DNA of 64,000 bases, from positions 22,912,527 through 22,976,526 of the forward strand of contig NW_004454177.1 of NCBI RefSeq assembly GCF_000283155.1, in the 5' to 3' direction. The notes beneath the pieces are model-generated. The model saw only the letters and a program-made list of their open reading frames with translations, was not told the DNA's origin and searched no databases. Both the position numbers and the translations under genes were made by a program. Numbering within the stretch: position 1 is the stretch's first letter; each line of letters begins with the position of its first letter. The stretch comes from Ceratotherium simum simum. Its lineage: Eukaryota; Chordata; Mammalia; Perissodactyla; Rhinocerotidae. This document shows positions 1 through 11,482 of this stretch, piece by piece.

Positions 1-1020
1 AGATTATCTAAACAGGTCAGCAAGGAGATTCTAGATTGCTTTGTAGAACCTGAAAAAGGTAACAATATGCAGGACAAGCAAATTGTTTACAAATAATTGA
101 AAGATTTTATGAAATAGTACTCTGGCAATTATATCCTAAGTGCTTTCATAAAATCATAATTAGAGTACAATCTAGTTTACTATGATAGTTTCCTTGGTCC
201 TTAGTTAAAATTAGGGTAACTATGGTAGCAGTTTTCAATTTGTAATTTTGAACAAGACTGCAAAAATCAGCAGTTCTCTCTTTTGTTTTTGGAAGTAACT
301 TATAAAGAAACAAGAAAAAGATAAATATTTAAATTATTCAATTGTTGATAAAAAGAAAGGATAGCAAAACCCAAGGCATCATAATTGAAATAAAGGCAAC
401 TATGTTCTGAGGAAGCAAAGTTGTAAACCCCTAGCTAATGGGTGCAGCAACTGAAAAGCTTAGGTGGATCCTGAAAAACACACTTCATGGTGAGGAACAC
501 AATCTGTTGTGCCCTTCCTAAATCCCTTGTTTGCAACAATGAAAAAAAGATGCATATACCGGGAATAGGAGTGAACCTGGCTCTGAAAGTGAAAATAAGA
601 GAAAGTGGGACTAGATGAGGAATCTCATGGAAAATCACCATCTAGAGGGGACATCCTGACTGTGAGAGTAGAGGGAATTAGACTATTTTACTTGTGGAAA
701 TAAGGTGATGTTTTGTTTTCCCTGTTGTCAGGTTTGAAATTAAGGCTAATCATATATACAGAATCTGGGATCATAAGAATAGTTCGCTCTCTCCAAACAG
801 TCCTTGGCAAATTCCTGAAAGGTTTTCCTTCAAACTGACAGTCTGGTAAAATATCACTGTCAGTTATGATGAATAATTACAAAAAATAAATAGCTCATAT
901 CTAAACAACTATGTTACATGAATAAAAAGAAAGAATAAAAATGATCAGCTAGCATTAAGTTTGACGGCGAGCAACAAAGACCTGGAAAATAACTACTTAA
1001 AATAAAAATGAATTTCTATA
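1..1020. other. Unassigned AT-rich DNA
   Basis: No gene, repeat family or regulatory element could be recognised here. The stretch is A/T-rich and has stops in all frames. It may be a decayed LINE, since it runs into the HAL1-like piece that follows, but no diagnostic motif supports that. Confidence 0.4.
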
Positions 1021-1029
1021 ACATGAACA

Positions 1030-1750
1030 AATCTAGAGGTATGCACACATGCTCCCAAGACAGCTCCAGGATCATCAGAGATTCCAATACTTTACCTTTG
1101 TATAATTGGAGTACCTAGAGAAAACTGAAAGTAAAAGTATGAAACAGAACACGTATAAGGAGATAGAACTAAAACCAAAGAAAAAGAAAAAGGATAGAAA
1201 AGTTTTCCTATAATGAAGACTTGAATGTATAAGGATCCAGAAAAATCAACCCCATGCCATATGCTGTAAAGTTAATTGGCTTCAAAAAATACATAAAAAT
1301 ATGCTTTGTGCTGTGAAGCAAGAATACCATGCTATTTACAAAGGCTTAAAAGAATTACAGCTGATCTCAGACTTCTCCAGAACAACTGTCAAAGCTGGAA
1401 GACACTGGAACAATGTCTCTTAAATCCTCAGGGGGGAAACAAATGACTCAAGGATTCTATACATTCCCAAACTACATAAAGGAGACAGAAAAACAGTTTT
1501 CACTATGCAAATAACAGAGAACTATTATTCCCAAGAAATTCTTGGTGAATCTCCTAGAAGAACCAAGCCAAGCAAGAGAAAATTAAATAACTAAAAAATA
1601 AAAATTCAACAAAAAGACTGGTAGTGAGTAGTGAAATAGTTAACTGGAGGAACAGGACAAAAACAGTGCGAACTTGGGTGCAGAAACGAAGTGTTAATAT
1701 AAATCTAAGTGTTATATTCCCAGACAAAATAAAGATAACATAACTAAACA
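1030..1750 (+). mobile_element. HAL1-like LINE fragment (ORF1-only LINE relative), degenerate
   Basis: The sense strand has the layout of the ORF1 and 3' part of the ancient 'half-L1' HAL1: a 'gctcccaagacagctcc' block near 1050, a 'cttaaaagaattacagctga' block near 1347, then 'actcaaggattctatac' near 1447. The pieces are in family order, but no continuous reading frame remains. Members of this group carry an ORF1-like RNA-binding protein and no reverse transcriptase. The same words could come from an old L1 ORF1 3' end, so the subfamily is tentative. The end is fuzzy. Confidence 0.45.
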
Positions 1751-1929
1751 AATTGGGAGGGGAAGAAAAAATAATATGAGAGTTAGAGAAAGAGCTGTCA
1801 TTTTCCCATTCTGCTTTTAAGTTCTCTGTGTTTCTTGGATCTGTGGTTTTGTCACTGACTAGGTGCCTCGAGAGACTCAAAGGTGGGTTTAGAAGCAATT
1901 AACTGTTTTTCCCAGTAGTTTCTTTTCCT

Positions 1930-2276
1930 TTTGTGTGTTAAGGAGATGTAACCACCAGCCATCCTGAAACTGACCAAGCCTCACCACAAGAGCTATGCCC
2001 GTGACCTTTGCCTTATTTTTAAGGCGAAGTTCTCTCCAGGAGGAGCTTAGGCCTCATTATGTGGAAGCATGTTCTCCAACTGAGCCTGTCCAAGTGAATA
2101 CCTGCCTCTCTCTTTTGAATATTCATTTCCCAACCAAAGTTCCCACTTTCCTTTGTTTGGGGATGCCATGACTTTGGAAATGATTCCTCATGGCCTCCTA
2201 TTTGCTGCAAATACACTTTACTTTGTGAGCCAACTTCCACTGGTGTAGAGTCTTATTTAACTCACCAGGAGGCAAG
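1930..2276 (+). mobile_element. Possible solo retroviral LTR
   Basis: This block starts with TGTG near 1933. Towards its end it has an R/U5-like run ('ctgcaaatacactttacttt', then 'ccactggtgtagagtcttat') of the kind that follows a polyadenylation signal in endogenous-retrovirus LTRs. It is less AT-rich than its surroundings and lies between two LINE pieces. I could not find matching LTR ends or a clean target-site duplication, and no internal retroviral sequence is attached. It could instead be part of an unrecognised older repeat. Confidence 0.33.
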
Positions 2277-2280
2277 CCCA

Positions 2281-3240
2281 CTTGGTTCGATATCATTTTG
2301 TTGTCTTTCATTAATTTTGGAAATCCTCAGTTATTATTGCTTCAATTTTTTTTTCTGCTTCATTGTTTTCCCTTTAACTTTTGGGTGCCAATTGCATATA
2401 TGTTAGACAATTTGATATTTTAATTGGTATAAGTCTCCTGATGGAGGCTAAGGATTTCTCGGCTCTCTTTCCCAGTCTTGTGAGCTTGTACCTCAGAAGC
2501 AAGTCTTTCTTAGTACTCCTGCTCCTGCCTCTGCCTCTATCCCAGGGCAGGGTCTAAGGTACAGGTGAATTTCCTGCCTCTTTCCCTGTAGCAGCAGAAC
2601 TCAGGCTTATATCAGTGTATTCTTGTGGCCAGCCAGTTTCTGGCCTATCCCCCAGAGGCAGCATACCTATGTTTTGAATCACTGTGGGATCCTGGCCGTG
2701 AAAAGATTTTTTGCCCCTGGTCCCCCACCATCAGATGGCTTTTGGCTAGTTTCATCACAGATTGTGGAAGGGTCACAGCTTACCTTTGCCTGGTATCAGA
2801 TCAGGGACTGGGATATGGGTGGGCTTTCTTTCTTCCCTCCAGTGGCAGTTGATATTCACCTCATCTGAGAGCAAGGTCTGAGCTAGGGCACAGCAATGCT
2901 TCTTGCTCCTTCCACAGCAGAGTATGTCTTTTGCTTCTTATCAGAGAAGGGTTTGGGGCACCAGCAGGTTTTATGCCTATCTTTTACTCATGCACGGTCT
3001 AGAACATGCATGGACTTCTATAGTTACTCCAGCTCTATCCTCAAATCTTAGCAAGCCTTACAGTGCTACTGAAAGTGGCTCTCTCAGGTTCCCTGGCTTT
3101 CTTCCAGTCTTTTTTACAAGCACCCTGTGGAAGCCTGTGGAAAAAAGCTGCAGAGTGGAGCAGATTCTCCTTGTGTTTGGAACTTCTAGGGATACTAATG
3201 TGTCACTCTAGTCCAACTCAGACTAAGAATTTGTTAAGAT
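2281..3240 (-). mobile_element. Antisense L1 5' region (5'UTR plus ORF1 start), degenerate
   Basis: Read on the minus strand, 2290-2450 contains the old L1 ORF1 phrase around 'gtctaacatatatgcaattg' followed by a gaagcagaa/aaatt run, as in ancient L1M elements. The C/T-rich stretch with repeated 'ctgcctc' and 'cagcagaactcaggct' up to 3240 resembles the poorly conserved L1M 5'UTR. The open frames on the plus strand here (for example 2623-2868 and 2903-3211) are chance frames in antisense repeat DNA. Family assignment is moderate; the subfamily is unknown. Confidence 0.42.
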
Positions 3241-3690
3241 GTCAGTTGTTTTCTTCTTACCCATATAAAATAAAAAATACTACATCAGAATTTAGATGAT
3301 AAACCCTGTTTTCTTTTTTTAAAGTTTCCAATAGAAAGTAAAATCAATGATATTTAAATTAAAATGACTAAGCATACCTTGAAAATAATTAAATCATGTT
3401 GGCTTAAGTGAGACATTTTTATTTTTCCTTTGGAAGGTTTTTAAATTTATGAAAAAAATAGATGAATTTGAAGAAAGGTTAGGTAATCTTAAATAATTTT
3501 TGTTTTAAGAACATTTGGATAAAAAAACATTTTTAGTTTTAAATAGGAGGAAACAAAAGCCCACTAATTTTGCACATACAATACATCACATACTATACAT
3601 CATTAGCATCCAGTGTGTAGAATTTATAAGATTTTAAGCCTACTTACACAGGATAAGAAAATATATTAAATGTTTTTTTGTTTTGTTTCA
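3241..3690. other. Unassigned AT-rich spacer
   Basis: A/T-rich sequence with homopolymer runs between two LINE fragments. No repeat family, gene or regulatory site was recognised. Confidence 0.4.
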
Positions 3691-3694
3691 AAGA

Positions 3695-5345
3695 AAATAC
3701 GAGCTTCTTGTTCTGGGATATTATGGCATAAACTCAATGTTCTCCTGTTCCTCCGTTCTAAGTACAACTAGATACCCTGGAAATAATTCAACTAATTCAA
3801 TGGAAAAAATAAATGGAATCTGAAAAGTTGTAAGAAGATAAGGACCTCAGGATGTGAATAAAGATGTCAGGATGAGTTCTTAGTTTTATTTTTATTTCCT
3901 ATATATTCATTCTAAGACAGGATGAGGAGATTTGCAATCTGGAAATACCAATGGACATATACGAAAGAAGAAGAAAGAGAAAGAGAAGGAAAAGAAAGAG
4001 GAAGAGGAGGAGGAGGATAAGAAGGAGAAGGAGAAGACAGAAAAGAAGAAGAAAAAGACAAGATATGTTCATGTTCTCTAATCAAAAGGAACAGCAAGGA
4101 CTTAATTGGACGATCCATACCGAATGGCAGTAGAGACCAGCAATGCCAGCAGAGGGTTGGGTAATAACCCATCCCAGTTCCACATCCATTGGCAGCAGTG
4201 GGCCAATAGTTCCCTAGCAATGGCATAAATGTAACCTGGAGAGGCCAGTTAATTTCCTGCCCCACAGCCACCAGCAGCAGCAGGTCCAATGCCCCTACCA
4301 CACTGGCAATGCAGGACCCAGGCAGGCTGACCCAACTTTAACCCCACAACCACTGACAGCAAAAGGAGTTCCTCTGCCTGCACTGGTGACATAAGTAGAC
4401 CTGGTATCTCCCTGTCCTCCACCCAGCAGCAGAAGGAGACCTAGAACCTGAGTTTACCAATCCTCCACCCAACAGCAGACAGCCCTCCAGACCTAGGAAC
4501 TTCACATTCTCCGCTTAGAAGCAGAAGATCCAGACCAGAAGTCTTCCAGCCCTTTACTAAATAGAAGAAGGCAACTCAGGGCCAGTATCTACTAGCCCTC
4601 CACCTAGTGGCAAAAGGTGAACTAAGTAGGCACTTCTCTCCCATGGAGGCACTATCGGAGATAGAGCCGGAACTCCACCCACAGTGGGAGTCCAGAAAAG
4701 AGGCCATAGCTTCATCCATGGGTCTAGATTCACCTAATAACATTGGGTGGACCAGATAAGTGTCTTCTGTCTCTGCAGATAGCACCAGCAGGGATCTAGC
4801 ATGAGCTCAAGCAGAACCAGAAGAATGAAGCAGACTGTAAAAGCAGAATAGTTCTTCTAAGCAGAGGCTCAGAAAACTAAATTTTCATTGGAGCTACAGC
4901 CCACAGAGGTAGGCCACAGCCTGCAAGCTAAATCTAAACAAAGGAACTGTCCACTAAAGTAGATTTAAATAGCATAAGGAGTCTCCTAACACAATATTCA
5001 AAATGTCAGAGGATACAATTAAAAATGACTCATTCTATCAAGAACTAGTAAGATTACAACTTGAATTAGAAAAGACAATCAACAGATGCCAATATTGAGA
5101 TGAATTAGATTTTGAAACTCTCTGACAAAGATTTTAAAGCAGCTATCATGAAACTGCTTAAACAAGTAATTATAAATTCCCATGAAGGAAAGGTAAAAAT
5201 AGAAAATCTCAGCAAAGAAATAGAACTTGTAATAAAGAACCAAACAGAAATTGTAAAACTTAAAAATACGATAACAGGGAGAAAAGATAGTCTTTTCAAC
5301 AAAGATGCTGAAATAACTGGATATCCATGTGCAAAAAATAGATTA
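3695..5345 (+). mobile_element. Sense L1 5'UTR and ORF1 N-terminal region
   Basis: The piece begins near 3715 with an L1M-like start ('ctcctgttcctccgttctaa', 'caactagataccctggaaat'). It continues through a GC-richer 5'UTR with imperfect repeats of a 'cctccacccagcagcagaag' unit around 4410-4480. From about 4990 it enters the conserved L1 leader/ORF1 text ('agtctcctaacacaatattc', 'caatcaacagatgcc', 'gattttaaagcagctatcat'). This is the ancestral mammalian L1 5' end, usually lost by 5' truncation. A long purine tract interrupts the 5'UTR. The element is inactive. Confidence 0.72.
3963..4066 (+). repeat. Purine-rich (GAA/GGA)n low-complexity tract
   Basis: About 100 bases that are almost all A/G on the plus strand. 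The first 55 (3963-4017) are pure purine and only a few pyrimidines follow. The unit drifts between GAA, GAAA and GGA. It lies inside the L1 5'UTR. The short ORF across it (Arg/Lys repeats) is a by-product of the simple repeat, as is the Ser/Pro/Leu frame on the other strand. Confidence 0.9.
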
Positions 5346-5348
5346 ATC
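5112..5348 (+). pseudogene. L1 ORF1 N-terminal fragment
   Basis: An open frame of 79 codons encodes a Lys/Glu/Ile-rich helical segment. It starts with a 'DKDFKAAIMK' motif and continues 'NLSKEIELVIKNQTEI', which is the coiled-coil entrance of L1 ORF1p, the trimeric RNA-binding protein of LINE-1. Intact ORF1p is about 340 residues. This relic holds only the N-terminal part of the coiled coil and then runs into a different L1 fragment at about 5345. No RRM or C-terminal domain follows in frame. It is non-functional. Confidence 0.72.
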
Positions 5349-5740
5349 TAGACACAGATCCTATACCCTTCACAAAAACTAACTGAAAATGGATCATCAA
5401 GTTAAATGTAAAACACAAAACTATAAAACTCCTAAAAGATAATATTATTCTTAAAAAAGAAAAAATGGAGAAAATCTAGATGACCTCCTATTTGGCTATA
5501 ACTTTTTAGACAAAACACCAAAGGAATGATCCATGAAAGAAATAATTGATAAACTGGATTTCATTAAAATTAAAAATTTCTACTCTGTGAAAGACACTGT
5601 CAAGAGAATGAAAAGACAAGCCATGGACTGGGAGAAAATATTTGCAAAAGACATATCTGTATTACATTATACATTATACATTTGTCCAATTCCATAGAAT
5701 GTACACTATCAAAAGTGAACCCTAATGTAAACTTAGGACA
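5345..5740 (+). mobile_element. Sense L1 3'-end fragment (ORF2 C-terminus and 3'UTR)
   Basis: From 5345 the sequence jumps to the far 3' end of L1: the ORF2 C-terminal phrase around 'gataaactggatttcattaa' and 'gaaaagacaagccatggact', then at 5680-5735 a 3'UTR block ('atttgtccaattccatagaa'). The same 3'UTR block occurs in reverse complement near 48060-48110 and 50545-50610. It sits between an ORF1 piece and an ORF2 endonuclease piece, so it is out of order and implies either a nested insertion or rearrangement. Confidence 0.6.
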
Positions 5741-5789
5741 AGATTTGCAGAGTGATAAAAACGAAGGACATAACTGCATCAGGACTTCA

Positions 5790-7990
5790 AACAAGGTAGA
5801 TTGAAAGTGAAAGGATGAAAAATATATATCATACCAACGTTAAAAAAAAAGCAGGATTTGCTGTATTAATATTAGATAAAGTAAACTTCAGAGCAAAGAA
5901 AATAACTTCAGACAAAAAGAAACATAACATAATGATAAAAATATCAGTCTGCCAGGGAGTCATAGTGATCCTAAATGTGAAGACACCAAAAAATAGAGAC
6001 TCAAAATACATGAAGGAAATATTAGCTACAAGGAGAAGTAGACAAAATATATAGTTTGGATCTTTAACACACCACTTCCAGCAACTGATAGAATGAATAG
6101 AAAGAAAATTAGCAAATATAGGAACTGAACAACATCATCAACCAATAGGATCTAAATGACCTTTATAGACCAACACGAGCAGCCATTTCAAGCGTCTGTT
6201 GAACATTCACCCAGATAGATCGTATTCTGGGTCCTAAAACAAACACCAACAAATTTAAAGAATTGAAATCATGCAGAGTATGTTCTCCAACCACAATGGA
6301 ATCAAACTAGAAATTTACAACAAAAAATATCCTCGTATACTTAGAAATGAAAGAACATACTTTTAAACACTATATTGGTCAAAATGGAAGTCTCAAAAAT
6401 AAAATAATAATACTAACACAGAACTAAATGGAACTGAAAACAAAACATAAATTTATGAGATACAGATAAAGCAGTGCTGAGAGCATTAAAAGCTTACATT
6501 AGAGAAGAGAAAATGTTTCAAAACAATAATCTAACTCCCTACCTCAAGAAACTAGAAAAAGTAGAGCAAAATCAACCCAAAACAAGGAGAAAGAGCTAAA
6601 CAGTAAAAATAATAGCACAAATCAATGTAATTGAAAGTAGGTAAACAATTGAGAAATCAAGGAAATCAAAAGCTGGTTCTTGGAAAAAAATCCATAAAAT
6701 TGATAAACCCCTAGCAGGAAAAGATCGAAGGAGAAAAGTCACATATCACCAATATCAGGAATGAAAGAGGCAATGTCACTACAGATCCTACAGCCATTAA
6801 AAGGATGATTACAGAATACTATGAACATGGTAATGATCATAAATTCAATGACACAGAAGAAATGGACCAATTCCTTGAAAAACACAAATTATGTGAACTT
6901 AACCAAGATTAAAGAGCTAACTTGAATAGCCTATGACCATTAGAGAAATTATATTTGTAATTTAAAATCTCCTAAGAAAAGAAATCTCAAGGCCCAGGTG
7001 ACTTCAATGAAGAATTTTACCAATTAAGAAAGAATTAATACCAATTTTATACAATTTCTTCCAGAGAATCAGAGAAGGAATGTTTTCCAATTTACTTTAT
7101 AAGACTTTGATATGAAAATCAACAGTAAAAAAAAAGGAAAGAAAGAAAGAGACAACTGTTGACCAATATCTTGTGAACATAGATGGAAAATTCTTTAACA
7201 AAATATAGGCAAATCAAACCCAACCATGAATACAAAGAGTTATATAACATGACCTGGCAAGCTCTATTCCAGGTATGCAAGGCTAGTTTCTTCTTTAGAC
7301 TATATTGATAAAGGCTAAAGAAAAAAGTCATGTGATGATATCAATTAATGCAGAATTTGTTACCATCTAACACCTATTCATGATTAAAAAAACTCAATAG
7401 GTTAAAAATAGAGAGTAATTACTTCAATTTAATGAGTAGCATCTACAAAAATCCTACAGCTACCATGAAACTTAATGGTGAAAAACTGGATTCTTTCCCC
7501 CTAAGATCGAGAACAAGGCAAGAATGCCCATTCTTCATGTTCTACTCAACATAGTGCTAGAAGTCTTAGATATTTCAATAAGGCAAAGGAAAAATAGGGG
7601 AGTGGGTACAGATTGCAATGAAAGAAATACAAATTTCCCTATATGCAAATAACAATTGTCTATATAGAAAAAACCCAAGGAATCTACAAAAAAAAAACTG
7701 CTAGAATTAATACATGAATTCAGTAAGGTAGCAAGATAAAAGATGAACTCACAAAATCAATCTCATTACTATATACTAAATTGAACATGCGGAAACCACA
7801 ATTAATAAATAAATGTCATTTACTATTGCTCCAAAGAAAAGAAATACTTTGGTATAAACCTAGCAAAATATGTACAAGATCTGAATGTTGAAAGAAAATT
7901 ACAAAATCCTGATTAAAAAATTCAAAGAAGACATAGATTAATGGAGACATACACTATGTCAATGGGAAATTCTCCCAAAATTGCTACACA
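5790..7990 (+). mobile_element. Sense L1 ORF2 relic (endonuclease to reverse transcriptase)
   Basis: The sense strand follows L1 ORF2 in order. The late endonuclease domain starts near 5820; the frame at 5815-6054 carries 'KKAGFAVLILDKVNF', matching the L1 endonuclease core. The 'cagatagatcgtattctggg' and 'ccacaatggaatcaaactag' blocks (around 6212-6310) mark the end of the endonuclease. The RT-side text runs on past 7500 ('agaatgcccattcttcatgt', then 'aatctcattactatatacta'). Frequent stops and indels make it dead. It ends where an MLT1 LTR begins at about 7995, with no L1 resuming afterwards. Confidence 0.85.
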
Positions 7991-7994
7991 GGTT

Positions 7995-8505
7995 TGTGGT
8001 AGGCCAAATAATGGCCCCCAAAGATGCCCACATCTCAATCTCCAGAAACTCTGAATGTGTTACGTTACATGGCAAGGAGGACTCAGGTTGAAGATGGAAT
8101 TAAGGTTGTTATTCACCTATATGGAGGAGAGTGTATCCTAAATTACACAGGCGATCCTACTGTAATCATAGGGTCCTTATAAGTGGAAATGGGAAGCAGA
8201 AGAGACAGAGCCAGAGTTTATGCAATGAGAGAAAGACTCAACTGGCCATTGCTGGCTATGAAAATGAGAAGGGTGCCATGAGCCAAGAAGTGCAGGCGGC
8301 CTGTAGAAACTGGAAAAGGCGAGAAAAATGATTATCCTCTAGTGCTCCCAGGAAGGAACACAGCACTGCCAACACCTTGATTTTAGCCCATTGAGACCCT
8401 TTTCAAATATCTGACCTTTGAATGGTAAGATAATAAGTTTGTTTTTGCTTTTAGTCACCCTGTGGTAATTTGTTGCAGCACTCTAATAACTCGTTGTTAT
8501 TAGAT
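7995..8505 (+). mobile_element. MaLR LTR (MLT1-type), sense
   Basis: Starts with TGTGGTAGG followed by 'ccaaataatggcccccaaag', and has 'agggtccttataagtggaaa', 'acaccttgattttagcccat' and a terminal 'aagataataagtttgttttt' polyadenylation-region block. These are the standard successive blocks of mammalian apparent LTR retrotransposons (ERVL-MaLR, MLT1 group). It is moderately diverged and no internal region is attached, so it appears to be a solo LTR inserted at the end of the L1 ORF2 relic. The short ORF at 8131-8331 is incidental. Confidence 0.75.
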
Positions 8506-8536
8506 TGGTTTAAATTGACTCAGTGTGAAAGAACAT

Positions 8537-9060
8537 TGTGGCAGGCAGAATTCTAAGGTGACCCCCAGTGATTCATACCCTTGTATGATCCCTTCTCCTT
8601 GGGTGTAGAAGGGACATGTGGATATGATGCAGTATCACTCTCATGATGACCTATATGGCATAGGTCAACGGATTTTGGAGATGTAATTAAGGTCCCTAAT
8701 CGGTTCACTTGAGTTAATCAGGTGAGTCTTTAAAAGAGTCTTGAAGCAGGAGAGGACTCTCTCTTGTAACCTTAAAGAAGCAAACTTCCCTGGTGTGGAG
8801 AGAGCCATGTGATTTCTCTGACAGGAAATCTTTAGTGGCTGAGATTCTCAATCCTACAACCTCAAGGAACTGAATTCTGCCAGTAACCTGAGTGAGCTTG
8901 GAAACTGATTCTTCCCTAATCAAGCCTCCAGATGAGAATGTAACCCAGCTTTTGAAATCCTGAGCAGAGAACTCAGTTGAGTCATGCCTGGATTTCTTAC
9001 CTCCAAACTATAGTGTTTTAAGCCACTAAATTTGTTACACAACAGTAGAAAATGAATACA
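8537..9060 (+). mobile_element. Second MaLR LTR (MLT1-type, different subfamily), sense
   Basis: Begins TGTGGCAGGCAGAATTCTAAG and ends 'gccactaaatttgttacaca' plus 'gaataca', both classic MLT1 ends. Internal blocks such as 'agccatgtgatttctctgac' and 'ggaactgaattctgccagta' match the long MLT1 LTR form. Possible 5-bp target duplication aacat / agcat (4 of 5). It lies about 30 bp after another MLT1 LTR in the same orientation, but the two differ too much in sequence to be the two LTRs of one provirus. Confidence 0.8.
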
Positions 9061-11094
9061 AGCATCTTGATATGCATAAGACAAATTAATAATGTTTTAA
9101 AAGCTATCATTCCTTTAGCAATTAATAGCACAAAACTAAGTGGAAGAAGAGAACTTTGGACAGCCTATTTCTTTTTCTATTCTGTGACTCTGGCCTGTTC
9201 CAATTTGATTAACTGATAAGATAGATCCAGAATTTATTTGGCATTTTAAATCATTGTATTTATAATAAATATTAGATGATCCTAAGTTCTTCTGCCATTT
9301 TGAGTGATTGGTTGTAAGTAACTTTAAAATTATCCTACTGATTTGCTGAATTCTTGCCTAAGAGATTATAACCAAATCTCAGAAGTGACTGAGTTTGCCT
9401 TCTTTTATATCTTTTTTATTACTTTCTACGATGCCAACATATACTATGTATTTTATGGTGATTGGTTTTCAAATATTACATTATAAAAATGATATTATTT
9501 TACCTGCTTATTTTCAAACACCACTTCTGACAAGTGTTTCTCCATAGAATGCTTATGAAAACTTGTACTCTCATTTCTAAAATAACCAAATTAGTGCTAA
9601 TTAAATTATTTTAAAAAGTTTACATCAACTTTACTTATAATGAATATTCCATCGTCGACTGAGTTTCTAGATTTGCCACTATTCCGGTTGCATAACCTTT
9701 TAAAGAGACTTGTTTCTCCCATGGAAGACAAAGGAACAAAATTTGTTTCCGACTATTATTGAACCCTCATAGGATGGGGAAACGATCCCATCTTAGATTT
9801 GGGCACTTGCTCTTATTCACAGATATCCTCGTGTTTATGCTAACATATTCAAGCCATTTAAGCAAGTTAATTATATTTGGATTCCTGTTGACACATTTCC
9901 TCATAAATTTCAAGATATTTTGTCATTAAACTAAATCTAACACAATATTCCATCCTTGACAAAATCAACTCAAGGGAGCCAAGTACAAAATACAACAATT
10001 CCCAAATATTGCGATGTTTCACTGAAGTTTCCCTCATATTGTCCTTTACTCTTTGTTTCCTGCTGCGCACATTTACTTGAATCTGCTTTTGGGATTTGTT
10101 TGTCTTCCCTGCAATAATCTTGGCTGTCTTTCTTTTGCTTTGCCATCTGTTGTTCTTCTTTCTTCCTTCTTTGAATTTTTCTTCTTCATTATTATTATTA
10201 TTATTTTGCTCTTCCCGTATTTTATGCTAGATTAACCACTGTTTGTTTCACAAGGTAATTTACATCTTTCTCCTATGCTAGCCATGAGGCTCCTTTCCTC
10301 GTATTCCAGTATACCTTTTCTTTGGCATCGGTTACATTATGTTTACTTATTCCCATGTTCTGTGTTTGTTTTGTTGTCTCATTGTCATTTATCTGCTAGA
10401 AATCATTAGCTAGCTCATCATGCAAGCTCCGTATATATCATGTGGAGCTGAGACTCACACTTCTGTGATGAACCTTACTAAACACAGTTAGTGTATGATT
10501 GTAATGAAATGAAATTGAGTGTCCAGATCTCCCAATCACTGGGTGGCGGAGACGCAGTGCAGTTTCTCTCATCGATCAGTGCCTCTTTAGTCTCACATGA
10601 AGGGAGTAGATAAACAAGCGTTTTCTAGAGATCATCCAGAACTCTTACTAGGGAACACTTCTAGCAATCGAATATGATTTTTTGTGAAGTGAATATTAAT
10701 GTGGTTTAGCAGATCTGTAATTGCACATGACTGTCATTCCATGTCACTTTCAGTTACATCTAGTGGAATGGCTTTTCACCTAGAGACCTTCTGCATTTGA
10801 CTCAGGGGGCAACTATGGACTCAAGCAGAAAGTCACAGTGTTACTTGTTTGAGGAGTTATAGTAGAGTATTTAGGGGATTCAGAAGCAGCTTGGAAACAA
10901 GAGATAAAATAATGGGGAAATGCAGCTATAAAAAGAAGAGCTCTAATTTGAATATCAACTCTGCTCGATTTATTGGATAACACTTTATGCATATGTGAGA
11001 GAAATGCCAAGATTTCCACAAAAAGGCAATAATTGAAATGCTGAAAGAATGAAAAGTTTTACTTCCTTTCCACTTCAGGGGTGACAGAGTTTAT
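9061..11094. other. Unassigned DNA, no gene seen
   Basis: About 2 kb without a recognisable repeat family except a short (ATT)n run at 10189-10206. The frames here (9867-10070 minus, 10053-10235 plus, 10813-11019 minus) are under 70 codons, low-complexity or hydrophobic by chance, and have no splice or homology support. It may be single-copy DNA. Confidence 0.4.
10189..10206 (+). repeat. (ATT)n microsatellite
   Basis: About six perfect ATT units in a T-rich context ('cttcttcattattattatta'). Confidence 0.85.
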
Positions 11095-11213
11095 AGTCCA
11101 GCAAAGTTGTTAAATTGATAATGCAGAAATTTTTCAAAGAACTTTAGGCAAATAAATTCGACAACTTAAATGAAATGGAAAAATTCCTTAAAAAAATCTA
11201 ATTATCAAAATTG

Positions 11214-11237
<24 letters not shown>

Positions 11238-11245
<8 letters not shown>

Positions 11246-11482
11246 TTTAGTGAGGGAGATTGGCCCTGAGCTAACATCTGTTGCCAATCTTCCTCTTCTT
11301 GCTTGAGGAAGATGGTCCCTGAGCTAACATCTGTGCCAATCTTCCTCTATTTTGTATATGGGACCCTGCCACAGCATGGCTTGATGAGCAGTGTGTAGGT
11401 CTGTGCCTGGGATCCAAACCACAAACCCTGGGCTGCCAAAGTGGAGCAAACAAAATTAACCACTATGCCACTGGGCTGGCCT
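11238..11482 (-). mobile_element. ERE SINE, antisense
   Basis: Reverse-complement ERE: a poly-T start (11237-11249), 'gctaacatctgttgccaatc' followed by a second 'gctaacatctgtgccaatct' (duplicated 3' module), 'gccacagcatggcttgatga', a degenerate B box, and the SINE 5' end 'ccactgggctggcc' at the right. It is inserted into the RT region of the sense L1. A TATATATTTTTT-like duplication flanks it, but both sides are AT simple sequence, so the exact ends are uncertain. Many CpG sites are already lost, suggesting an older copy. Confidence 0.88.

Noticed and set aside
1554..1898. 114-aa minus-strand ORF
   Set aside because: Antisense to HAL1-like LINE sequence; no recognisable motif.
3912..4301. 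129-aa minus-strand ORF
   Set aside because: It runs through the (GAA/GGA)n tract on the opposite strand and L1 5'UTR; the Ser/Pro/Leu-rich part is translation of a simple repeat.
7119..7331. Hydrophobic ORFs such as 7119-7331 (minus), 26572-26907 (plus) and 50146-50337 (plus) as membrane proteins
   Set aside because: They are T-rich antisense frames of L1 ORF2 or adjacent sequence, which commonly look hydrophobic (Phe/Leu/Ile/Ser).
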